NCBI GenBank assembly: GCA_023634235.1
Contig: JAMKCF010000002.1
Span: 4,765,222 to 4,829,221, forward strand
Direction of reading: 5' to 3'
DNA length: 64,000 bases
Source of the DNA: Pisaster brevispinus
Lineage: Eukaryota > Echinodermata > Asteroidea > Forcipulatida > Asteriidae
Position numbers and translations under genes: made by a program. Position 1 is the stretch's first letter, and each line of letters starts with the position of its first letter. The notes under the pieces are model-generated. The model was not told the DNA's origin, made no database searches, and saw only the letters and a program-made list of their open reading frames with translations. Shown here piece by piece: positions 33,590 through 45,377 of the stretch.

Positions 33590-36500
33590 AGGGTGACGAA
33601 AGAGCTGTCACGCTGAGTTTGACTCTGGACATTAATATTTGGGGTTCGCAAGTACCATGAATACTCGTCAATAACTTTCTCGGTCGGATTGCCTGGAGCC
33701 GACAACTTTTTGTATACCACCAATAAAAATATGAATCTAGGTCGAGCGAGGGACCCTTATTAAGTCTTTTATCAAGTCAATACTTTATTCCTCACTCACT
33801 CAATCAATAATATGGATAAGTACAGAGTGGAAGGTTATTAGGTGGTGGGGGTCTCCAAGAAGAAGAGCTTGTCGAGTAGAGACCCCCATGACGTGTGTAT
33901 CATAAAGGTATCAGTTGCATACAGATTTTGAGTTTGTATGTTACACACCAAATGATCATTACTAAGTTAAACTTGTGTACAAAAACATGTTGGCAAAAGC
34001 TCCTATATTCGTATATTGAAGACATACACATTTTTTATTGGCAAGTACAAAGTATAATCAACTATTGAGATTTACGTTTTAGTACATTATATTATAACTT
34101 TTTTTTTAAAGAGGTTTGGGTTGACTTTTCTCTGAAATGCCACCCTTATTTTTACAGTTAATGATGTAGACATTAAAATATTCGTATTCAATTGTCATTG
34201 ACTTTTTAGCAAATGTTCATCAGAGAGAATGACATTGTTAAACTCTAGTTCTGACATACTATCTTGAGAAATTTGTGAAATAAATAATATCTGCAATTGA
34301 GCAGAACCTACAAAATGATTATCATTTTGAAGTCTCTCTCCCAGAATGCCCAAGCTTTGAATGTGGGAAGTTAAGAATGATAATGAAAAGAACCATTTTC
34401 CTTGAGTCTCAAATAATGTATATATTTAGTTGCACCAATTATCCCAAAGTAGTGGTGAAATTTGAAGTATTTTGTTCAAAAATTACTTTTACTTGTGTGG
34501 ACATATTGCTGTTTCGGACATAACTTTTAACAGTGGACATACAAACAGTGGGGTATGGCTCTAGTCTACATGTAGGTTATGAAAAAGATAAATTGTTTAA
34601 ACTTCCACAGGAGTGTGTGTCTGGGTGGGTTTGGCCAGTAATAGTACATAGTACAAATAAAACCTGTACTTGATGATGTACACGGTATACATAGACTACA
34701 TTACAGTAATACTACAACAAGCACTACTGTAGTTCTGCACGCACATAGCACACTGTGTACCGGTTCTGCTGCAGTGAATAGGTAAGTGATAATTTTGTTG
34801 TCTTGAAACAAACATAAGACCTGAATTTAAACTATTTTCTAGAGTTTCCTTGCATGTTTTTTTTGTAGGCTTAGAAAAACAAAGAGCAAAAGTAAATTCT
34901 TTTGTGAAAGGAACCTGGTAAGATCTGTTATAATAGACTGTTTCTGTATTTGAGATCATGACTTAAGTTGCTCATTAAATGTAAATACAATTAAGTTAAC
35001 AATCATTTTTTTATTGTTACTGCTTTCCTCTTAAAGTAAACCAAAGTTTCTTTCATTTTTTTTAAAATCATGTTGTTAAAAAATGTTTACCGACTGGAGA
35101 GGACAAGGAGTGGAAGTCATCATGGGCATCCCTAAACATGATGATCCCGATTCCAAACCCTATAACAATGACTCAAAGGGGTGCACGCAAGTCGGTGATG
35201 TGTCACAAATTTAACAAAAGCTGGCATTATTGTTAAAGCATGGGTATTTACTTGTCATCCAGACCAACCAAAATGAAAGACAACTTTGTTCAAGTTAAAT
35301 TTGTCTGTAATATATGATTTTATTAGCAGTTATAAAATGATGTTAAAATGTCTTTTGAGTTTAAATTGGTTTTTCAGTTCATTTCACCTACTTTTTACTT
35401 TGAACATGGTTTAACATGGTTTCACTGAAAAAGGTCTTTAACCATGTGTTAATTTGCTAAAAACCTTAATCTGTATAGGTAAGGCAGCTTAATGTAATTT
35501 GGGGAATATTTTGTTAGTAGACCATCTGCTGTCTCCCAGTAGATTTGTATTGAACAAACTATGGATGCTACAATAAGAGTGATCCAAATAACTTACCCAA
35601 GTACTCACAAAAATATGGACATTGGACATAGTTATGTCCGAAATAATGATAAATTTCAATATTATGTCCATAATATCAAGATGACTGAAAGAAAGTGATC
35701 CCACATCATGATTTACAATGATTTACGTACTAAACCATCAGTTAAATATAAAAAAAAAGTGTCTCTTTAAGTCATGTCCATGTAAAACCCTGTAATGTCC
35801 ACAAAGAGTTATGTCCGAAATGTCCACATTGTCCAAAGTTATGTCCGAAATTGTGCACCCATAGAAAGAGTATATTTTTAACCAAATACACTCTAAACTT
35901 CAATGATTGTATGAATGATCAGTAGGTTAGTATGAGTAAACACAAGCATTGATATGAGACTAGGATTATTTGTTGTATAGTTACACTTCAAAATATGTGT
36001 GCATGTCATGAAAAAACCCTCTGAAATTCACGCAAATAGCCATATTTTTTTCCTAAACAACCATATAGTAAGTATTTCGGCAAAATTGTTGCTAAGCATA
36101 ATTGCAACAAGGTGTTATAGACTAGGAGCACGGACCATAAACAAATGTGGGTGCTCAACTCTCACTACATCTAAGGTTTGATTGCTTTAACTGGTAGAAT
36201 AGACCTAGTAGAACATCTCTAGGTAGTATGTGGTCTCAAATTGTGGTATCAAATTAGCGCTGCACTCCAAAATTATTTTAAAAAATGAATTCAATAAAAA
36301 AAAATAAAAAATTTAAATGAAGATAAGATTGACACAATGATAGGATATAAATGTCACTTTTTTCAACAAATGATGCTGGCTTATGAGTTCGTGATTCAAA
36401 TAATCTCATTAACTAAAAATAAAACACATTTCAGTGTCTCAGGGAGACAAAGGAGCGTGGCCACTCCCCTTAAACAAACCTTTAAAAACAAATAAAGAAG

Positions 36501-37170
36501 CAAAACAAACAGGGAATTACAGATGTCCCTTGTTTTGGAGTGATTTTATATGGCTTTAGACCTAAAGCAATCGTGGTACTGTGCATTAGTACTTGGTTTA
36601 AGCATTTGTGTTCTTAAGCAAGATATTTTCCTCGGTTGTATTTTAAAGGGGTTTTTTAATTAGTTTTAATTTGTGTGTAAAGGGAAGAGTGAAATCATAG
36701 ATGTAGCCGTGTGCAAACAAACCATGAGATGAGACAACTTAGCTCCTGGTCTATTAAAAACATTAGCAGTTTAAGTTGAAGAGGTTTTTCAAAATGGTCT
36801 TATTTTATTTTATATTAACTGCTCACTTTTTACAAGTTGTTAAACTTTAAAAAAAATGTTTAATATTTGAAATAGTTGTAGCCCTGACAATATCAAAATA
36901 ATAAATTAGAACAATTGGACTATTTGACTGAGTTGGAATGTTTCTCCTGAATCCATTTTGAATTTTTGACCCAAATTGAACATAATTATGGCGGCTTAGT
37001 GAATTTTCACCCTTGTATTTGTAACGATGACAGGATTATTTAATTAAGGAAGGGATGTAATAAGCTACCCACTTCTATTTTACAGAGAGATATACAATGT
37101 ATACAATGATGTAGTTATTGTTTATTGACCTGATGAACACCATTTGACACCACCGATCAAAACATAATAC
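33590..37170. other. Long interval without recognised genes
   Basis: AT-rich, with short unsupported ORFs. It includes a possible non-autonomous transposon (34495-35860) listed separately. Nothing else is supported. Confidence 0.5.
34495..35860. mobile_element. Possible non-autonomous DNA transposon with ATGTCCGAAAT termini
   Basis: GTGGACAT, TTCGGACATAACTT and GTGGACAT at the left (34495-34541) occur as reverse complements at the right (about 35794-35860), where the motif is duplicated. A further copy lies at 35617-35665. Ends and target duplication are not certain. Confidence 0.35.
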
Positions 37171-37309
37171 TAATATTATGTACACATTGCCGGTTGGTTT
37201 TGCCCAGTATCCGGACACGTCTTTCTTCCCGATCTCAATCTCATCTGATCGATCGTTTCATACATAATACAGCATGCAATAAATGCAAGACCACCATGAA
37301 ATGTATCAC

Positions 37310-37870
37310 TTAAATAGGGCAAACACATATAAAGATTACAATGCACACATCGAAGCCGCACTTCCTTGAAAACATGGGGAAACTTTGGCTGGGGGCCGGT
37401 CCGATCATGCCTGCATGCTGCGGCCAGTCCCCACTTTCGTCCCACTTTACTGTTTCCCCAACCACACACTCTCCCTTGTTCGCTCCAGTTTTTTCCCCTC
37501 CGTTCTGCCCTTTCACTCTGTGGCTTTTCATCTTGTTCCCCGACCACGATGTAGAAATATTAGGGGCCTTCAGTGTTGTTGGAACTGCACCAGTTTTCAG
37601 GGTAGTTTTAGGGGTGAATCCAAACCGTTGCTTGAGTTCGGTCGATGTATCAAAGCACAGAAGCAGTCGTCGGTGAAGTGCTTCCTGGTGAAGTGCGTGC
37701 GATGCACATATCAACAAACACTTCGAAACGTTGAAGTTCGATCGCGTTGAGTTTACAAAACGTATCGATTGTCTCCTAATAACAGAATCTGCTGAAATAT
37801 TTAGGAAGCTGAGTTGAGGATTTTTAGTGCTGCTCCTTGTGCAGCCTCCAACAGCACACGTTTTTGGCAT
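37310..37870 (-). pseudogene. Degenerate THAP-domain protein
   Basis: From the ATG at 37870 the protein begins MPKTCAVGGC. C5, C10, C55 and H58 fit the THAP zinc ligand pattern C-x4-C-x44-C-x2-H, and GAVPTT at about 94-99 matches the AVPTF-type end motif. THAP domains bind DNA and occur in P-element-type transposases and host transcription factors. The invariant tryptophan position reads Ser, and the usual HF after the last ligand is lost. There a small direct duplication (GTGAAGTGC near 37672 and 37690) plus extra bases displaced the frame, and HFTDDCF is readable only in another frame. Past residue 105 no domain is recognised. It could be one exon of a larger gene or a transposon relic. Confidence 0.5.
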
Positions 37871-38235
37871 TTTAAGTATTATCCAGATCCTTTTGCAAAG
37901 ACATGTATCAGGACGTGTGATTCTCGACGGCCCTTTCGCATTGCTCGCACATTGCTCCAGCCGTGATTGCACAACATCATCAACGACCTAGTCCACCCTG
38001 TGACGTCATGATCTTTCTAACCAATCAAACGCCCTCAACGGCGAAATGCTTTCAAGTTTTGCCAAATCCCCAATAATGACCCTTTTTTGATGCGATATTA
38101 CCGGAAACTATGAACCCAAATAACTTAACTTACTCATTATATAGTAGTCTGATATAATGTCTGCAAGGTTTACAATCGTTTCTGCTTTCCCCAAAATCGC
38201 TCTAGTAACACTTTAATAACTTAACGTTAGACGGT

Positions 38236-40176
38236 GAACGTTTCATAACAAACCTATCCGAGGCAAATCTTTCCACAATTGAGAAAATTGCCTTAGGAAA
38301 AGGACTTAACTTCGTTCCAACTCCCTCTAAACCCGCTCGTAAAAAAACACTTGAGTGATTTCAACATGTTCAAAAGAAGAATGAGAATTGCGTTTCTGAT
38401 GCATAACAAACCCAACAAGGCTCAACCTTTCAAACCACCATCACAATGGCTTCCAATTACAACACAAAATGCGACACTCGAAAATTACTTGGAAGCCACT
38501 AAATACCAATTTGCTCATGTCAGACTGAGAAATCAGAAACCTAACGTGACAAAACAAGAGTTATCAGCCATACTCAAACTCAAACACAATCCAGGCATCG
38601 TAATTTAACCCTACCATAGAGGAAGAGGCATCTGCATTTTGAACCGAACCGATTACCTACAAGTGGGTTACAAACATCTTGAATCCGAGCACTACACAAA
38701 GCTGGACAAAAATATTACACCACAAACCACTACACTGGTTCATAACCCACTTTTCGATTTATATCGAAACAACTATATCAACAAACAAACCTTGGCATAC
38801 CTTGACCCGTCTTCCCTACAATGCAATTGCCCAACAATGTAATTTCTCCCGAAAATACATAAAACCCCACCCCCGGGCATACCATTTGTAGGAAGACCAA
38901 TAATAAGCGGTTGCTCAAGCCCTACAGCCAAAATATCAGAATTTGTGGACTACTTTCTTCTTCCTATAGCTACCGCTCAACCAACCTATGTGCGTGACAC
39001 AGCGGACATACTGCGGAAACTAGAAGAAACAACCTTCCCACCAAATGTTCTGATTACAAGTATTGATGTTGTCTCGATGTACACAAACGTCCGCCAAACA
39101 GAGGCGATAAATTGTGTCTGCAATGCCTTAGATCTAAACCACCACCCTTACTCTATCACAAAACCAACCTCCAACTACATCCGTAAACTATTGGAACTGA
39201 TCATAGGAAGAAACTGCTTCCAATGCGGTAACAATCACTACCTACAAAAATCGGATGAGCCATGGGCTCAACCGCAAGCCCAGAAATTTGTGATATCACA
39301 CTACACAATCTGGAAAAACAAATCCTTGAAAAAGTTGATCACATCCTAACAAGGTGGCGCTATAGAGATGCCATCCTTGTCCTCTATGACAGCACTTTTG
39401 AAAACTTCAAGAGCCTCATCCAAACCATGAATCAACTACACCCGACCCTCAAATTTACTTTTGAGGCATCAGATACTTCCATCAACTATCTTGACTTAAC
39501 GATCTTCAAAGGTACAAGGTTCAAGGAAATTGGTATTCTTGACACAAAAGTCTATACCAAACCCACAGAAGCCTACCAATACCTACCCAAAACATCATCA
39601 CACCCCTGACGTGTGTTCAAAGCTTTCATATATGGAGAAACACTCCGATATGCTCGAAACACAAACAACGAAGATGATTTCTTGATCAAAGTCAACAATT
39701 TCTCCGAAAAACTAATAACAAGAGGTTATAATATTTCGGAAATAAACAAAATCGTTGGGAAAGTACCACACAGTGAACGATCGAAACGGATTTATAAACG
39801 ACCACAAAAACAGAAAAGCACAACCCCGCTCATCTTAAGTACGACATATAATCCGTACATCAACCATGGCGACCTAAACAAAGCGATCAATAAACACTGG
39901 TCTTTAATACATTGCAACAACACACTCTCGAGGATCTTCCCTAAACCTCCATTCATTGCATTCAGAAAAGACCTAAACATAAGGGAAAAGTTGATTAGAG
40001 CTAAACTAAACCAGAGTCCAACCGACTCACCCTCTCAACAGCTCAATCACATCCCACAAGATTCGGGATTTATTGATGATCCAGATGAAACGCTTAACAT
40101 CCTAATTTCCTTACTAGAGGAACAATTCACCTATTATCAGGATTTCAATCTCACAAACTCACAACCATCACCCTGA
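38236..40176 (+). pseudogene. Penelope-like element reverse transcriptase, copy 1 (unit B)
   Basis: Readable PLE landmarks in order: IEKIALGKGLNF, LKHNPGIVI, ILNRTDY, FLPKIHK, RPIISGCSSPTAKISEFVD, ITSIDVVSMYTNV, MGSTASPEICD, YRDAILVLYDST and a C-terminal region with YNPYINHGDLNKAI and IREKLIRAKL. In-frame stops lie at 38606, 38840 and 39607. Frameshifts lie in the A run near 38345 and at about 39250 (one A fewer than copy 2). No GIY-YIG endonuclease domain is visible before or after. The active-site motif C, normally YxDD, reads YRDA. Family assignment is from motif recall. Confidence 0.75.
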
Positions 40177-40969
40177 ACCACAGCGAATAAACCAAAACCT
40201 GTCTTTAACGAGACCTGAGACCTACATGTTCATTACGAATCACCCACACCTGCAACTGAAGATTGCCAGAAATTGAGGCATGAAAATATGTTATTGATTA
40301 CAAGAGGATCTGCAAAAATACCCTTGCGGTCTCCCCCTACCACCCACATCTTTAATGACGCAATCGTCAAAATGGCTCCTTTTGTCACTCATATTCGCCT
40401 ACCACATTCTCCTGTCAAAATGACAGACACTGCAAATATAATACATGGATACGGCCCCCACCAATAAAACTTGTAAAAACTTGTTTTTGCAATTTTTTGG
40501 CTTTCAAGTCAACAGTCATGAAGTGTCACTGAACTGGACAGCGCCGTCATTTATGTACCACGAGGCAAAATATAAACTGAAGCAGAAATTTGCAATATTA
40601 AAAGCAGAAATCTTGCATGGGAAGAAGGTATGCAGGGGAAGCCCGAGCCACTAACCCCCTCTACTGCAGATGCTTCTGCAATAGTTGGTACCTGACACAG
40701 TTTGGGTTAGCATTAACATGACTTAGACAACGCACCGGTCAGGAAATGAATTTGTGTTATTGTTTGGAAACACGTAATGGACAACAACAACAACACTGGG
40801 CATACGAGTATCATAAGCTAAACGGTTTCAAGTTGTTCAATGTGGACCACTAAGCAAAAAGGAACATAAATCTTAATCTACTTACCTGGAAGAAATTCTA
40901 GGACCAACCACTAAAGACCCGTTTTTATTCCAAACCAGCCATATAAAAAAACAATCTCTTAATCGACGA

Positions 40970-41790
40970 CTTGTTTAGACAGAAGATCGTGTACACATTA
41001 AACAACACCAAGGCAAAATAGGTGAGCAAAAGATGACTGCATCAAATGCCAGTAAGAGTTCTGCCAAGGAGTTGTGTACTACATCACACATATGTTGCAA
41101 ATAAGGTACCCCCTCCTAGAAAGCAAGCATACTGGAACGGGATGTGTGGAGGGGGGTGGGGGCGGCAAATGACAAATAAAACAACAGTTTTATGTTAACA
41201 GAAGTGCCCTCCGAGGGAGGGGGCCCCTCCATTGGATACAAATGGTTCATCCCTTTGTACCTCCATAAACGTTACCCTAGTTTATGTTGGTGTGTTCGTT
41301 GAAATCTGTCGGTAAATATCCTTCGGGAAGATTAAAGGATTTTCAACCATTACCTGTCCATGTGCTACAAAATTAACATTTTCTACGAATGAAGCTAATG
41401 TGAAGAGTGTTGAGTCATCCAAATGAACTATACCTAGCCAGTTCAATCATTTCATCTCAATAAGTTCGTTGGTCTCCGTCTTTCGTGTTTGAGGTTGTTC
41501 TATGACAACTTCTTTAAAGAACGCCATGTACACAAACAACACAAAGACAAAACAAGTACCCGAAAGATTACAGCATCAAATGCCAGTAAGAGTTCAACCA
41601 AGGAGTCGTGTACCACATCACATTGCGAATAAGGGTCCCTCCTAGGAAGCACGCGAACTTTAACGAGATGGGGGAGGGAGGAGCAACTGACAAATAAAAA
41701 CTTTTGTTTTACCGAAATGCCATCCCCCCACCATTGGACACAAATGGTTCATCCCCTTGTATCCTACAGAAATGCTACCCTATTTCCATT
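40970..41790. repeat. Local tandem duplication inside unit B spacer
   Basis: The block with CATCAAATGCCAGTAAGAG at about 41041 recurs at 41573, together with the following CATTGGA(T/C)ACAAATGGTTCAT and its neighbours. The period is about 530 bases. Unit C keeps one copy (58688) plus remnants. Confidence 0.6.
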
Positions 41791-42849
41791 GATGTGATCG
41801 TTGTAAATCTCAAGTAAATATCATTCAGGAGGAATACAAAACTGTCAAGCACTCCTTTTTCATGTTTATGAGGTGCAGTATTGACTTTGTTTAGGATCGA
41901 AGATGTTGTGGAGAATGTTCAGTCATCCAAACGAACTATGCATAACACGTTTATTTATTATATTTCAATAAGTTCGACGTCTCCGTATTTTGTGTTTTAA
42001 GGTTGTTATGACCTTATTGGCAACTTCGACGGAGCGTTTATCTTCATTGGGGCTGTGCAGTCTCCAGGTAAGTTTCCCCTGCTACTTTGTGGATGCTTTA
42101 TTGCAATGAAGTGAATAATTAAAAAATTAAACGAAAGAAATGAAGTTTAATTGGAATTCTACCGAGTGTATCACCGACACTGAAGTACTTACTTGAGATT
42201 ACACTTTCCACCGGAGTAATTAGTCACAGTTGAGAGAACTTGAAAAAAACCTTCTCCTATAAAGGGCCCCCACGCCCTACACGCCTCAATACATTTTGAA
42301 TGTAAGGTATTAACAAAATATGTTGCCCGGCGTAAAGCATAGGGTGGGCTTGATTAGAGTTACATTAAGAACCCAAGTGGTGGGAGCGTAAGTCCTTCAG
42401 TGTCGGTGATAGACTCAGTAGAATTCCAATTAAACTTCATTTCTTTCGTTTAATTTTTTAATTCTACCTCTTCATCACCTCCACTTCGGACTTACTTGAG
42501 ACTTCAGAGTACAAGACGGGCAACAGATACACTGTTTACTATACGTCACAACATTGTATTTGCTGTTCTCTTGCTAGCAAAAACTGTCACCATCTATGCA
42601 GTACTTATATAAAACTATATATAAATATAATCAAAACCTCACTTATTGAAATGAGGAGCTGCATACTTTATCAATAACAACTTGTTTAGTTGCACAACCA
42701 AAAAACGGTATCAACCGTTGAACAGATAACATACTTTCATCTGAGCATAATATCATAGAACAATATTATAAACCATTTCAAATCAAATTAAATATTAGAT
42801 CAACATTGCAAAGGTATACTGCGTACCAAAATCAAAGCCTTGTGGCAAC

Positions 42850-43860
42850 CTATTTAGTTGCACAACCAAGAACGGCATCAGCAAATTTGTGATCCGTTGA
42901 AATAACAGGCTTGTTGTAAAACTTGGCAAACGTGCTACCTCGTGCCCACTGGGCAGTGTTCAAGATAGCCTGAAGTGGTACATTACTCTTAAAGGCTGCA
43001 CTGCACGCAGCCGAGCGAGTACTGTGTGCTTTAAATCTGTTTGTGTCAATACCTGCAGCACACAAAGTAAGTCTAATCCAGCGAGAAATTGTCTCTGAAC
43101 CCACATGTTTATGAGGGGGAACATAACTAATAAAGAGGCCTCGTACTTGGCCTCGTAAGGATTTAGTTTTTACAAGGTATTGTTTTAGTGTCTTTACTGC
43201 ACACAAAAGCTCGTCATGAGGGTACTTTGGCAGAACCACATGTATCGGCTGCTTGCCGATTTTACTTGTCTTTGTTAGTTTAGCGACAATAAAAATCACC
43301 TCATTAACTGTTACATTTACATGATCTAAATCAAGTGCGGACATTGTTTGACATCTTTGTCCTGAAATCAATAGCACGAGCATAGCAAGTTTCATAGTAA
43401 GGTCTTTTAAAGACAACTAATCGTTCTGACCTAAATTTTTTAGGTAACGTAAAACTATATTAACGTCCCACGTGACATTGTATCGTGGCATGGCTGGACG
43501 CATGTTGAACACACCGGTCATAAAACGTTTTACCAAGGGGTGAGAACCCACCAGTGTCCCATCTATGGGGGCCAGTATGGCTGATATAGCACTACGTAGT
43601 GTGTTTAATGAGCTGTAGCTGCTACCATTGTCAAATTGTTCTGTTAAGCAATCAAGAACTGCTGCTACAGTTGCTTGAACGGAATTATTCTTTGTCCGAG
43701 CACAGAAAAGAATCCATTTCTGAATTGCTGACTGGTAAGATTTCTTGGTAGCTGGCCGCCAGGAAGCAATGACAATGTCGGCAGCGTGTGCTGAAATTCC
43801 TTGACGTCGGAGGTTCTCCCTGATAAATGGCAAGCCATCAGTTGTAGGCAATCTTGCCAT
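42850..43860 (-). pseudogene. DIRS tyrosine recombinase, one nonsense codon
   Basis: The N-terminal part (43417-43860) resembles the core-binding domain (ATKKSYQSAIQKWILFC). The catalytic part (42850-43416) has a first Arg in SGQRCQTMS, HSTR (HxxR) and a C-terminal AKFYNKP tyrosine. Both lie in one frame separated only by a TAG at 43417-43419. In DIRS elements this enzyme integrates a circular DNA intermediate without target duplication. It overlaps the upstream RNase H ORF in another frame, as is usual in the family. Confidence 0.85.
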
Positions 43861-44831
43861 GGGTGCCGTCTACCTGAAGAGGGAATATAGAGTAAATCAT
43901 CCCTTTGAGGCAAAATAACTGGTTTGTTCACCAGTAACTTGAGCATTCTAGGAAACCATATTTGGGTTTGCCATAATGGCGCTACGAGAATCGCCTCTGC
44001 CTCATCATTCTCAATCTTTGTTAAGACTTTCCCATAAAGACAAAATGGGGGAAATGCATAGACTTTATAGTTTGACCAGTCTAGCGTGAACGCATCATTG
44101 TACAGTGCCCCTGGATCAGGTTGCCAAGAAACATATGGGTGCATTTGCGTGTTCAATCTTGACGCAAACATGTCAATATTGGGGTTAATAAAAGCTCCCT
44201 TGATCATGCGAAAAACTTCTGGGTGTAATTTCCATTCTATGTCTTCGTGGAAATTTCGTGATGCGAAATAAGCATCGACGTTTTGGACCCCAGGTACGTG
44301 CGATACAGAAAGCCAGATTTTTCTGTCAATGCACCACAGCCAAATGGCCCTCGCCAGCTCGTTTAGTTGAGCGGAATGTGTGCCGCCTTGAAATCGAATG
44401 TATGAGACGGCAGTTGTATTGTCTGATTTCAGATGAACATGGATATCCCTGTGCTTATTGAAAAGGGATTGTATGGTAAAAAAGCATGCCTTTAGCTCAA
44501 GACAGTTATTATGAAACTGTGTTTCAGTGGCTGACCATTGTCCACCTAATGTCTGCCCATTACACTGGGCTGCCCAACCCATTAGGGATGCATCAGTCTC
44601 TACAATGAAGTCAGGTTTACTTCTATGAATGGGAGCGCTTGAATGCTGCAAATTTGCATACCACCAATTTAGGTCTTCTTTAGCCCGTTCGGACGGAGTC
44701 ATTCGTGCCTCAAAATCGTTACCATTCTCTGTTAAAGCTGCATTATTGTCTGACTCGGCAGTTCTTCTGAACAATGTACCATGAGGTACAGCCAATTCAC
44801 AAGAAACCAAAAGCCCTATCTTTTGGGCCAC
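43665..44831 (-). CDS. DIRS RT thumb remnant, RNase H and methylase-like region
   Basis: 388 residues. The N-terminal stretch (LVSCELAVPHG ... DLNWWYANL) matches the thumb/connection that follows the RT palm in DIRS polymerases. RNase H follows (VETDASLMGWAAQ, ETQFHNNCLELKA, LKSDNTTAVSYI). Then comes DMFASRLNTQMHPYVSW ... AFPPF ... ILVAPLWQTQIWF, resembling the Dam-type methylase segment of these elements, with FPPF in place of the NPPY-type motif. The RT catalytic palm is not present, so the ORF cannot encode a working polymerase. The true start is uncertain because the upstream part is deleted. Confidence 0.8.
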   Translation of the reverse strand: MAQKIGLLVSCELAVPHGTLFRRTAESDNNAALTENGNDFEARMTPSERAKEDLNWWYANLQHSSAPIHRSKPDFIVETDASLMGWAAQCNGQTLGGQWSATETQFHNNCLELKACFFTIQSLFNKHRDIHVHLKSDNTTAVSYIRFQGGTHSAQLNELARAIWLWCIDRKIWLSVSHVPGVQNVDAYFASRNFHEDIEWKLHPEVFRMIKGAFINPNIDMFASRLNTQMHPYVSWQPDPGALYNDAFTLDWSNYKVYAFPPFCLYGKVLTKIENDEAEAILVAPLWQTQIWFPRMLKLLVNKPVILPQRDDLLYIPSSGRRHPWQDCLQLMACHLSGRTSDVKEFQHTLPTLSLLPGGQLPRNLTSQQFRNGFFSVLGQRIIPFKQL

Positions 44832-44848
44832 TTCCCGAATTTTGGGAT

Positions 44849-45217
44849 TTAGAATCCCTTTGAGGCAGTATCGCTGTCCGGATCAGATTCGGAGTCATGC
44901 CGAGCCCGTTTAGCGGCCGGTTGGCTTAGCATGGCCGTCTGCATTGTCTCTATGGCCTCAGCCATAGTGGTCAATTTATCGGACACATCAGCAAATTCTT
45001 GCCGAGAAACTGTGTCATGTTGAGCTGCTGGCTTGTTCGTTTTCCGAGATTTCAAACTCGGTTTGACCGAAGTCTCAGCAGTTGGAGTGTTATTTAACCC
45101 GCTGAGAATCTCATGCGAAGGGCCGGCCATCAGCTCCAGTAGATCAACGTCCTCACCATCCATTGGTATATAATAAATACTACGATCTAGAGCACTAGAA
45201 AAACAACTACTATGCAT
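44849..45217 (-). CDS. DIRS gag-like N-terminal ORF
   Basis: 122 codons. The more likely start is the internal Met at about 45160 (MDGEDVDLLEL). It is acidic at the N-terminus, then has a basic stretch (SLKSRKTNKPA), a predicted coiled segment (VSDKLTTMAEAIETMQ) and a basic/acidic end (AAKRARHDSESD). Position next to the terminal repeat fits the gag ORF of DIRS elements. It stops 18 bases before the RNase H ORF, where the RT deletion is inferred. Confidence 0.6.
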   Translation of the reverse strand: MHSSCFSSALDRSIYYIPMDGEDVDLLELMAGPSHEILSGLNNTPTAETSVKPSLKSRKTNKPAAQHDTVSRQEFADVSDKLTTMAEAIETMQTAMLSQPAAKRARHDSESDPDSDTASKGF

Positions 45218-45377
45218 GTGACTACCCCGGCACAGAAAAATGTATTGAGGCGTGTAGGGCGTGGGGGCCCTTTATAGGAGAAGATTCTTTTCAAGTTCTC
45301 TCAACTGTGACTAATTACTCCGGTGGAAAGTGTAATCTCAAGTAAGTCCGAAGTGGAGGTGATGACGAGGTAGAATT

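Larger units (their letters stand above)
42121..45377 (-). mobile_element. DIRS-type tyrosine-recombinase retrotransposon, internally deleted
   Basis: Terminal inverted repeats of about 111 bases (42187-42297 and 45237-45347) are near identical. An internal complementary region at about 42394-42502 is the reverse complement of the outer left end joined to the outer right end, the hallmark of DIRS elements. AATT occurs once on each side (42117-42120, 45374-45377). Minus-strand ORFs encode a gag-like protein, the RT thumb/RNase H/methylase-like region and a tyrosine recombinase. At 3.26 kb it is shorter than typical DIRS elements because the RT palm and fingers are missing. Confidence 0.9.

Noticed and set aside
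37341..37750. Several plus-strand ORFs opposite the THAP frame
   Set aside because: They overlap the minus-strand THAP frame, which carries recognisable zinc ligands and the AVPT motif; the plus-strand products match nothing known.
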